Shown: positions 34,694-41,788 of the stretch, piece by piece | Position numbering within the stretch: the stretch's first letter is position 1 | Layout: each line of letters opens with the position of its first letter | NCBI RefSeq assembly: GCF_003003795.1 | Contig: NZ_PVWK01000118.1 | Span: 1-49,108, forward strand | Reading direction: 5' to 3' | DNA length: 49,108 nt | Origin: Stenomitos frigidus ULC18 | Lineage (GTDB): Bacteria; Cyanobacteriota; Cyanobacteriia; Leptolyngbyales; Leptolyngbyaceae | Program-made: the position numbers and the translations under genes | Notes under the pieces: generated by a model | The model's input: only the letters and a program-made list of their open reading frames with translations | Told to the model about the DNA's origin: nothing | The model's database searches: none

Positions 34694-34797
34694 GGTCGTT
34701 AGGGGCGATCGCGTCTTACTTCAGTCTAGTCTTTGGCGGGGGTGGGCCGTGAGGCGTGAGCATTAGTACAAATCCAACATTTCCCCACGTCTCTGTC

Positions 34798-36252
34798 TTA
34801 CACAAGTGCTTGCAACAACGCCTGGAGCTTTAACTGCACCTCTGCCAATTCCCGATCGGGGTCTGATCCTGCCACAATACCTGCACCTGCGTAAAGTCTG
34901 GCACGGCGTCCATCAATTAATGCGGAGCGAATGCCTACCGCAAACTCACCGTTTCCGTTGTGATCGACCCAGCCGATCGGGGCCGCGTAGAGCAATCGCT
35001 CAAAGGTTTCGTAGTGGCGGATCTGGTGACAGGCAATTTCGCGAGGCATCCCAGCCACGGCTGGTGTGGGATGGAGTGCGGCTACAACGTCTAAGAGGTG
35101 AATGCCGGGTGTAACGGCGGCACAAATGGGTGTTTGCAGATGCTGAATGTTTGACAACTGCAAGAGACGCAGCGGTGAATACTGCGGCTTTAAGCCCAAT
35201 TGAGCCAACTGTTGATGAATAAACTGACTGACAACCCGATGTTCGTGCAGTTCCTTCGCGCTAGTCAGCAGTCGATTTGCCAGTCTGGCATCGTCACAGG
35301 TGGTTTGCCCGCGCGGGGCTGAACCGGCTAGCGCATCCGTTTCTAGATGACCGTTTCGCAAGCTCACCAAGCGTTCTGGACTTGCACTGATGAACTGTTG
35401 CCCTCTGCCATTGCTGGTTGAAACAACGTAGCAGCCTGGATACAGTTGGCGGAGCTTATGCAGGGACGCAACACGATCGAAGGGGAGCGGCGACACCACA
35501 TCCACCGCGTGAGCTAACACAATTTTGTTGAAGGTCTCTTGCTGAATCGATGCCAACGCCGATCGCACCGACTGCTTAAAGTGCTGAGTTGCGACGACAT
35601 CACAAACTTTTAGCAATTCTCGCTGATCGATCGCAGGCATCAGCAAAGTGTGGTGAATTGACTGTATTTTTTCCCATGTCTGATACAACTCATCAACGGT
35701 TGTTTCGAGCTTTGTAGTTGCATGTAGCATCACATTGGCAACCACCAGGCAGCGCTGTTCTCCATGAGACTGTTGATCACAAGCAACCTGCCACTGCGGT
35801 AAAAAGACGGTAGCAGCCGGAAACGACGATTGCGGCTCAGAATGCTCAAAAAAGGTAAAGCTACAGAAAAAATGTGGCCCAGCCAAGGGCAGATGGGCAT
35901 TGCCACAGACGGTCGTCTTGGCAAGCGTCGATTGCACAAATTGCTTGGCCGCTGCGAAGCGGGTTTCACCACTCACCGTTAATTGCGAAACAGCACCGAT
36001 CGCTGCGATCGCAATGCCATTCTCAGGATAAATTTCTTGTCCAAATTCTCGCTTTTCAATATAAAAACTAAGCTGATTGGCTTTTGCAAATGCCTGTAAA
36101 AAAACGAGTGGATCAATAGCATTAACCTCTACAGAAATGCTAACAATCTGTGACTGTTTTTTCTCCTGTGCAACCTGTTTATAAGGACGTAAAAATTGGT
36201 GTAGTTCTCTACGATTTTGAAACAGATGAGTGCGACGAGGTGTAACGGTCAT
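34798..36252 (-). CDS. menF: Isochorismate synthase (MenF)
   Basis: It isomerises chorismate to isochorismate, the entry into phylloquinone synthesis. About 484 aa from ATG 36252 (MTVTPRRTHLFQNRRELHQ). The C-terminal chorismate-binding domain shows KIVLAHAVDV, SPERLVSL, ETDALAGSAPRG, LHPTPAVAGMP and YAGAGIVAGSDPDREL. The frame is open for 35 more codons upstream, but those encode heptamer-repeat residues (RSQKSGVRSQ) and probably lie in the leader. No good Shine-Dalgarno is seen at 36252. Confidence 0.92.
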   Translation of the reverse strand: MTVTPRRTHLFQNRRELHQFLRPYKQVAQEKKQSQIVSISVEVNAIDPLVFLQAFAKANQLSFYIEKREFGQEIYPENGIAIAAIGAVSQLTVSGETRFAAAKQFVQSTLAKTTVCGNAHLPLAGPHFFCSFTFFEHSEPQSSFPAATVFLPQWQVACDQQSHGEQRCLVVANVMLHATTKLETTVDELYQTWEKIQSIHHTLLMPAIDQRELLKVCDVVATQHFKQSVRSALASIQQETFNKIVLAHAVDVVSPLPFDRVASLHKLRQLYPGCYVVSTSNGRGQQFISASPERLVSLRNGHLETDALAGSAPRGQTTCDDARLANRLLTSAKELHEHRVVSQFIHQQLAQLGLKPQYSPLRLLQLSNIQHLQTPICAAVTPGIHLLDVVAALHPTPAVAGMPREIACHQIRHYETFERLLYAAPIGWVDHNGNGEFAVGIRSALIDGRRARLYAGAGIVAGSDPDRELAEVQLKLQALLQALV

Positions 36253-36261
36253 GGAAAGGCT

Positions 36262-36352
36262 ATAGGGATAAAGGAGGAGGGTTAAGGGATGAAACTGACT
36301 TCTGACTCCTGACTTCTGACTCCTGGCTCCTGACGGACGACTTCTTGATTCT
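36262..36352. repeat. Heptamer-repeat leader of menF
   Basis: TGACTTC/TGACTCC/TGGCTCC-type heptamers at about 36297-36340 plus purine-rich AAGGAGGAGGGTTAAGGG (36269-36287). It lies in the gap between menF and divergent menA (36253-36515). A TAGAAT at about 36466 could be a menA -10 element. Confidence 0.75.
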
Positions 36353-36515
36353 GACATCTCAACCGACCGCAGAACGGAAGCAATCTACACTCCTTAACCC
36401 CTTGCTGAAATGTTGCGAAATTTGAAGTCTGGACGGTGAAAATCGGTGCTCGATCCACTGGATCGTAGAATGAGTAAGCTTCTCAGAACCGAATGTAATT
36501 TTCAACGCTTGAAAA

Positions 36516-37478
36516 ATGACAACAAAAGCGGCTGGTGCCTCAGCGAATGTTTTGGCAAAAACTCCAGGAACGCAAAAAAAGCTGTGGCTGGCAGCGATTA
36601 AACCACCGATGTACAGTGTGGCAATTATGCCAATTGTAGTGGGTACCGCGATCGCCGTTGCCGAAACTAAAACCTTGCAGACGGGTATCTTCGCGATTTT
36701 CGTCTTTGCTGCCATTCTTATCCTCGCCTGGGAAAATCTGGCAAATGATGTGTTCGACTCAGAAACGGGCGTCGACATCCACAAATCCCACTCGCTAGTG
36801 CACTTGACGCACAACAAGTCACTGATTTTTTGGCTGGGGAATTTATGCCTTGCCACGGGGCTCTTTGGCATCGGCGCGATCGCAGCGATGCAAAAAGATT
36901 TGACCGTTGTCGGCATTATCCTCCTGTGCTGCATCCTGGGCTATATCTATCAGGGGCCACCCTTCCGTCTCAGCTACCAGGGATGGGGTGAGATCCTCTG
37001 TTTCTTCGCGTTTGGGCCACTGGCATTTGCAGCCGCTTACTACAGCCAAACTCAAGCGTGGTCGGGCACAAACTTTGCGGCTTCTACGATCGTGGGCATG
37101 TCCACCAGCCTGATTCTGTTTTGTTCCCACTTTCACCAGGAAGCGGATGATGCGGCAGTAGGCAAACGATCGCCGATCGTCCGTCTCGGTACTCAGCGTG
37201 CGGCTCAACTGCTGCCCTGGCTGACGGGTAGCATTTTTGCGTTGACGGCAGTATGCGTGTGGCTGGGCGTTTTTCCGGTAACGACGCTACTGGTGTTTGC
37301 CAGTTTGCCGATCGCCTTCAAACTCTGTAAACACGTCGGTGCAACCCACAACAAGCCCGAAAAGGTGAGTAATTGCAAGTTTATTGCCGTCGCGATGCAC
37401 TTCTGGAGCGGCATCTTTCTGGGTCTTGGCTTCGTTCTCCCGCAACTTCTGGGTCTGGGAACCGTCCTGCCAGCTTAA
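36516..37478 (+). CDS. menA: 1,4-Dihydroxy-2-naphthoate phytyltransferase (MenA)
   Basis: A UbiA-type membrane prenyltransferase that attaches the phytyl chain to DHNA with loss of CO2. 320 aa with about eight membrane spans. The Mg/diphosphate motif is NDVFDSETGVD (residues 77-87), and the second aspartate-rich region is HQEADDAAVGKRS (about 206-218). In cyanobacteria the product is demethylphylloquinone for photosystem I. The menA stop is directly followed by the menC start (TAAATG), so menA-menC-menE form an operon. Confidence 0.95.
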   Translation: MTTKAAGASANVLAKTPGTQKKLWLAAIKPPMYSVAIMPIVVGTAIAVAETKTLQTGIFAIFVFAAILILAWENLANDVFDSETGVDIHKSHSLVHLTHNKSLIFWLGNLCLATGLFGIGAIAAMQKDLTVVGIILLCCILGYIYQGPPFRLSYQGWGEILCFFAFGPLAFAAAYYSQTQAWSGTNFAASTIVGMSTSLILFCSHFHQEADDAAVGKRSPIVRLGTQRAAQLLPWLTGSIFALTAVCVWLGVFPVTTLLVFASLPIAFKLCKHVGATHNKPEKVSNCKFIAVAMHFWSGIFLGLGFVLPQLLGLGTVLPA

Positions 37479-38513
37479 ATGCTCTACCAGTGGCAATTTC
37501 GCCCCTACCGACGGCACTTCAAGCAAGCACTCCAAACCAATCATGGTGCCTGGGCCGTGCGAGATGGCATCATTCTGCGGTTGACTGATGAAGCCGGAAA
37601 CGTCGGTTGGGGCGAAATAGCACCTATTCCCTGGTTTGGCTCCGAAACGATCGAGCAAGCCCTGGAATTTTGCCAGCAACTGCCATCAGAGCTTTCCAAC
37701 GATCGCATTCTCTCGATTCCTGACAGACTACCCTGCTGTCAATTTGCCTTTGAATCAGCTTGGGAAGCGATCGCATCTCAGTTCAGTCGCCCTACGGAAT
37801 GGCTTAAGCAGCAAAACACAGGGAATCAAGATTCCTCATTAAACACTCCCCACTCCCGTTCTCTTACCTACAGCGCCCTCCTACCAGCAGGAGAAGCCGC
37901 GCTACACACCTGGAGGCCACTTTGGGAACAAGGGTTTCGCACCTTTAAGTGGAAAATTGGGGTTGAGGCGATCGCCATTGAGCTTGAGATCCTTCATATC
38001 CTGACTCGAAACCTGCCTACAACAGCAAAATTACGTTTAGACGCCAATGCTGGACTTAGCACTGATGACGCAGCTGCATGGCTACAACAGTGCGATACCA
38101 TCACGGCGAATCCAGACGTACCGGTAACGATCGAATATATCGAGCAACCGTTAGCCATAGCGCAGTTTCAAGCCATGCAGGACTTGAGCCAGCACTATCG
38201 CACGTCGATCGCCCTGGATGAATCTGTAGCAAGGCTCGACCAGCTAAAAGCTTGCTATGACAATGGTTGGCGAGGCATTTTTGTGATCAAGCCCGCGATC
38301 GTCGGTTCACCTTTCCGTCTGCGCCAGTTTTGTCAGACTTGCGCGATCGATGCCGTTTTTTCGTCAGCACTGGAAACTGCGATCGGGCGACAAGCAGGGC
38401 TACGACTGGCGGAGACATTAGGCAATCCCGATCGGGCAATGGGCTACGGTACCACGCACTGGTTTGATGATGCCGCCACCACCGACTTTGAACAGCTATG
38501 GCAGACCTTTTAA
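37479..38513 (+). CDS. menC: o-Succinylbenzoate synthase (MenC)
   Basis: An enolase-superfamily dehydratase forming OSB from SHCHC. 344 aa. The barrel catalytic residues are visible: FKWKIGV (the K-x-K base), RLDANAG, IEYIEQPL and ALDES (metal ligands D, E, D), and FVIKPA (second lysine). Residues about 111-130 (NTGNQDSSLNTPHSRS) look repeat-derived, with the CACTCCCCACTCCC heptamer type at the DNA level near 37840-37855, and fall between the capping and barrel domains. Overlaps menE by 16 bases. Confidence 0.93.
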   Translation: MLYQWQFRPYRRHFKQALQTNHGAWAVRDGIILRLTDEAGNVGWGEIAPIPWFGSETIEQALEFCQQLPSELSNDRILSIPDRLPCCQFAFESAWEAIASQFSRPTEWLKQQNTGNQDSSLNTPHSRSLTYSALLPAGEAALHTWRPLWEQGFRTFKWKIGVEAIAIELEILHILTRNLPTTAKLRLDANAGLSTDDAAAWLQQCDTITANPDVPVTIEYIEQPLAIAQFQAMQDLSQHYRTSIALDESVARLDQLKACYDNGWRGIFVIKPAIVGSPFRLRQFCQTCAIDAVFSSALETAIGRQAGLRLAETLGNPDRAMGYGTTHWFDDAATTDFEQLWQTF

Positions 38514-40087
38514 CCCACCTCAGGCAACGATCTGGAGATGATTGGCTCGTTGGCTACGACAGTCAGGAGTTTTTTGCTTTGGTAGAGCGCCTCTTGGGGG
38601 AGTTGCGATCGCGCCCTAACAGCGATACACCCCTCACCATCCTCCTAGCAGAACGCGATCCCCTGGCGTTTCTTGTTTACTTTGTCGCTGCCTATGTTGG
38701 CAACTGCAACATTGTTCTCGCCAACCCCGACTGGGTAGACGCTGAATGGCATCAAGTGTGGAAGTTAATGCAGCCAGATTTGCTTTGGGGAGAAGCAGCA
38801 GCAGGGAGAGGGGAGAGGGGAGCAGGGGGAGCCGCCGCTTGTTCTGAACTCAAAAGACCCGACACCCGACACCCGACACCCGACACCCGACACCCGACAC
38901 CCCATATCCTGATCCCCACTGGCGGCACATCAGGCAAAATCCGCTTTGTCATTCATACCTGGGAAACATTGATGGCCTCTGTTCAGGGTTTTCGTGAGTA
39001 TTTCGGAGTCGATCAAATCAATTCGTTTTGTGTCTTGCCGCTCTACCACGTCAGCGGGTTGATGCAGTTTCTGCGATCGTTCACTACAGGCGGTCACTTA
39101 GTCATATTGCCGTTCAAAGCAGTTGAAGCAGGCGATCGTGGTCTCATCGACCCCGAAACGTTTTTTCTATCCCTAGTGCCTACGCAGCTTCAGCGACTGC
39201 TGAATCATGACGGATTAGGGGATGATCGGGAGTCAGAAGTTAAGAGTCAGAAGGTAGGCACCAGAAGTCAAAACTCAAAGCTCTCTAGCTTGTTGGCACG
39301 AAGAGCTACTCAAAACTCTCCTACCTGGTTATCCCGTTTCCACACCGTCCTACTTGGCGGCGCACCAGCCTGGTCAGACTTACTCGATCGCGCTCGTAAC
39401 CATCGCATCCGACTTGCTCCCACCTATGGCATGACCGAAACTGCGTCCCAAATTGCGACCCTCAAACCAGACGACTTTCTCAATGGGTATACAAACTCTG
39501 GACAGGTTTTACCTCACGCCCAAATCACCATTCGAGACACCTCCGGCGAAATTCTCAAGGCTGACCAAATTGGCAACGTCACTATCCAGGCAGCATCACT
39601 ATCTTGGGGCTACTTCCCCCCCCTATCCCTCACACACCATACCGTTCGGCTGAGCGCTCCCGTCGAAGCCACCCCCCCCCCACCCCCAAGCTTCCAACCC
39701 GACGATCTCGGTTACCTCGACACCAACGGCTACCTGCACATCGTCGGACGGCAAAGCGACAAAATCATCACAGGTGGCGAGAATGTGTTTCCTGCGGAGG
39801 TCGAAGCAGCGATTCGATCGACGGCTCTCGTGCAAGATATCTGCGTGATTGGGGTCAGCGATCGCCAATGGGGGCAAGCCATCACAGCCGTTTATGTCCC
39901 CATCAATGCTGCGACCCCAACCGTCACGATCCAGGCTGCGTTAAACGATAAACTGAGCAAGTTCAAGTGTCCTAAACACTGGATTACGGTTGACCAGCTG
40001 CCCCGCAATGCTCAAGGCAAAGTGAATCGACCACATGTAGAGGCGATCGCTAAAGCCTGGTTGTCCACTGCAGCAACCATTGACTGA
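38498..40087 (+). CDS. menE: o-Succinylbenzoate-CoA ligase (MenE) with two repeat-derived inserts
   Basis: An acyl-CoA synthetase activating OSB with ATP and CoA. 529 aa, longer than the usual 450-490. Motifs: PTGGTSGK (P-loop, 140-147), YGMTETASQ, DDLGYLDTNGYLHIVGR, and SDKIITGGENVFPAE; the C-terminal KVNRP is intact. Insert 1 (about 100-136) includes six CCCGACA units and sits directly before the P-loop. Insert 2 (about 242-275) contains GTCAGAAG-type repeats. A run of ten C (39672-39681) encodes part of a Pro stretch. Overlaps the thioesterase end by 38 bp, tail to tail. Confidence 0.93.
   Translation: MADLLTHLRQRSGDDWLVGYDSQEFFALVERLLGELRSRPNSDTPLTILLAERDPLAFLVYFVAAYVGNCNIVLANPDWVDAEWHQVWKLMQPDLLWGEAAAGRGERGAGGAAACSELKRPDTRHPTPDTRHPTPHILIPTGGTSGKIRFVIHTWETLMASVQGFREYFGVDQINSFCVLPLYHVSGLMQFLRSFTTGGHLVILPFKAVEAGDRGLIDPETFFLSLVPTQLQRLLNHDGLGDDRESEVKSQKVGTRSQNSKLSSLLARRATQNSPTWLSRFHTVLLGGAPAWSDLLDRARNHRIRLAPTYGMTETASQIATLKPDDFLNGYTNSGQVLPHAQITIRDTSGEILKADQIGNVTIQAASLSWGYFPPLSLTHHTVRLSAPVEATPPPPPSFQPDDLGYLDTNGYLHIVGRQSDKIITGGENVFPAEVEAAIRSTALVQDICVIGVSDRQWGQAITAVYVPINAATPTVTIQAALNDKLSKFKCPKHWITVDQLPRNAQGKVNRPHVEAIAKAWLSTAATID
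38858..38899 (+). repeat. Six perfect CCCGACA heptamers in menE
   Basis: Six exact 7-bp units in the coding frame, translating to a 7-residue period (P-D-T-R-H-P-T) repeated twice. Preceded by GGGAGAGG-type purine repeats (38804-38830). Confidence 0.95.
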
Positions 40088-40469
40088 CCTCTGCTGGCAG
40101 CGATCGACGCTTGCGGGTCGCGGGATCAATGCAAACGTGGCGTGTAGAAGCATTGCTCACAGATCGCTCAAGCTGATTTTCCAAAAACACCTCGTAAGCT
40201 ATCTCAAACTCACTGTCTTGCAATAATTTTGGGATCAGATGAATCTCCAGGCGATCGCCACACGCCATGGGACGAAAAAAATTGCCGCTGGTATGAGCGA
40301 TCGGTATCGCCACCGCAACACCCCCAAAAAAGACCTTCACATCAATCCCAGTTGCGGCAAGGGAAGCCTCATACGCCTCATGGCAAATGCTTAAGACATT
40401 CGCAAAGTAAACAACTCCAGCCGCATCCGTATCGCTAAACCGAACCGTCCGCTGATAAACAAAGGGCAT
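40050..40469 (-). CDS. 1,4-Dihydroxy-2-naphthoyl-CoA hydrolase (hotdog thioesterase)
   Basis: It releases DHNA from DHNA-CoA, between MenB and MenA. 139 aa, a 4-hydroxybenzoyl-CoA-thioesterase-like hotdog fold. The catalytic region is RFSDTDAAGVVYFAN with Asp15, as in the Synechocystis Slr0204 enzyme. Its position beside menE supports this assignment over a generic acyl-CoA thioesterase. The 3' end overlaps menE. Confidence 0.9.
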   Translation of the reverse strand: MPFVYQRTVRFSDTDAAGVVYFANVLSICHEAYEASLAATGIDVKVFFGGVAVAIPIAHTSGNFFRPMACGDRLEIHLIPKLLQDSEFEIAYEVFLENQLERSVSNASTRHVCIDPATRKRRSLPAEVSQWLLQWTTRL

Positions 40470-40691
40470 AGTGGGTGAGAGGTAAGGGGTGAGGGGTGAG
40501 GGATCAGAATCCAGACGTCAGCAGTCAATAGCAATGCAAACCTCAAAACGTCCTCTGCACTACTCCCATCCTCTCATCCCATGCTCCCTCCTCCCCAATC
40601 TCTACTTCCAAAGCTCTAATTCGGTCCACGCAACAACATCGCCCCTAAAACTCCTACACTAGAGAGTGGATGTCGAAGCAAGGAGAATTGC
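40470..40691. repeat. Repeat-bearing intergenic region before the DUF3386 gene
   Basis: GGTGAGG/GGTAAGG heptamers (about 40473-40502), then TCAGCAGTCA-like units, then C/T-rich sequence. A TACACT near 40655 may be a -10 element for the downstream gene; AAGGAG precedes its ATG by 8 nt (40679-40684). Confidence 0.6.
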
Positions 40692-41342
40692 ATGACAGAA
40701 ACACTGTCCGCTCGTGAGTTATTCCGGGCTGCCTACGAAAATCGCTACACCTGGGACTCCAGTTTTCCCGGCTATAGCACCGACATTACTGTTAAGCAGG
40801 GCGACCAGCTCTACACAGGCAAAGCTCACATTGACCACGATCTCACCTATGAGATTACTGATGTCTCAGATGAGAAAGCCAACGAACTCATCAAAGGTCA
40901 GGTGTGGGAAATTGCGGTTCACCGCGTTCGCAAGCCGTTTGAAGAAACCCACGGTAAGAATGTCTTTGAACTGGGCGAAACCGATGAAACGGGAGCGATC
41001 GCGATTTCAGTCAGTGGCAAGGCGATGGGCGATGGCTACAAAGTTCGTAACAATGAAGTTTCCCTGGTGCATCGCCACATTCATGGTGTCGTCGTCACGA
41101 TCAACACATTCAGCACGATCGGCACGGGCGAAGGCTACCTTGCTGAGCGTTACGACTCCGTTTACCACGATGCGAAAACGGGTGAACTGAAGGGCTCCAG
41201 CCAGTCTGAAGACACCTACGAGAAAATTGGCAAATATTACATCCTGACTCGTCGCGTCATTAAAGAAGATCAACAAGGTGCATTGATCGTGACGGAGTAT
41301 GGCTTCTCCCACATTAAATTGTTGGAACCTGTCGCCGTATAA
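40692..41342 (+). CDS. DUF3386 family protein
   Basis: A 216-aa cyanobacterial/plastid-type protein beginning SARELFRAAYENRYTWDSSFPGYS and ending GFSHIKLLEPVAV, both characteristic of DUF3386. It looks like a soluble beta-rich protein without a signal peptide or membrane helices. Conserved GKNVFELGETDETGAIAI and GEGYLAERYD segments may form a lipocalin-like sheet. Function unknown; its restriction to phototrophs suggests a photosynthesis-related role, which is inference. Confidence 0.85.
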   Translation: MTETLSARELFRAAYENRYTWDSSFPGYSTDITVKQGDQLYTGKAHIDHDLTYEITDVSDEKANELIKGQVWEIAVHRVRKPFEETHGKNVFELGETDETGAIAISVSGKAMGDGYKVRNNEVSLVHRHIHGVVVTINTFSTIGTGEGYLAERYDSVYHDAKTGELKGSSQSEDTYEKIGKYYILTRRVIKEDQQGALIVTEYGFSHIKLLEPVAV

Positions 41343-41468
41343 ACGCAGCAGGAATGGGTCTAAGGGATGAATCGTTACGCGGAGGCTGTCTTTTCATCCC
41401 GCACTCCTTAACCAATTCCCGCTAGGATCAAACTAGATCATCAAGCAGCAGAATCAAACAGGTGAATT

Positions 41469-41711
41469 ATGTCTCAAACGTTAGAACTGACTACAGTGAA
41501 TGTCGAAACAGTCTTGGATGAAATGCGCCCTTACCTGATGGCAGATGGAGGCAATGTCGAGCTAGTGGAAATTGATGGTCCGATCGTCAAACTACGCCTG
41601 CAAGGTGCGTGTGGCTCTTGCCCTAGTTCTGCCATGACGTTGAGAATGGGCATTGAGCGCCGCCTGCGCGAATTCATCCCTGAAATTGCCGAAATTGAGC
41701 AAGTTATGTAA
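41469..41711 (+). CDS. NifU C-terminal-domain Fe-S scaffold (Nfu/CnfU)
   Basis: An 80-aa stand-alone NifU-like domain. The cluster-binding CXXC is ACGSCPSS (Cys48, Cys51). In cyanobacteria and chloroplasts this protein assembles [4Fe-4S]/[2Fe-2S] clusters and delivers them to photosystem I and ferredoxin. The full sequence ([21 protein letters not shown]) is highly typical. Confidence 0.95.
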   Translation: MSQTLELTTVNVETVLDEMRPYLMADGGNVELVEIDGPIVKLRLQGACGSCPSSAMTLRMGIERRLREFIPEIAEIEQVM

Positions 41712-41715
41712 AAGC

Positions 41716-41782
41716 TATGAGTTATGAGCTTTAAGTTTTGAATTGACTCGTAACTCAAAACTCATCACTTAAAACTCATAAC
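41716..41782. repeat. AACTCAAAACT-type heptamer repeats
   Basis: Degenerate TGAGTTA/TGAGCTT/TAAGTTT units followed by inverse AACTCAA/AACTCAT units, giving a loose inverted repeat that may serve as terminator for the nfu gene. Confidence 0.7.
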
Positions 41783-41788
41783 TTTGTT

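Noticed and set aside
36253-36357. N-terminal extension of MenF
   Set aside because: The extra 35 residues are encoded by heptamer repeats; unlike cobI there is no coupled start to prove translation, and the conserved N-terminus begins at 36252.
36359-36934. Minus-strand frame of 191 codons opposite menA
   Set aside because: It is a shadow of the highly typical MenA coding sequence; residues show no family features.
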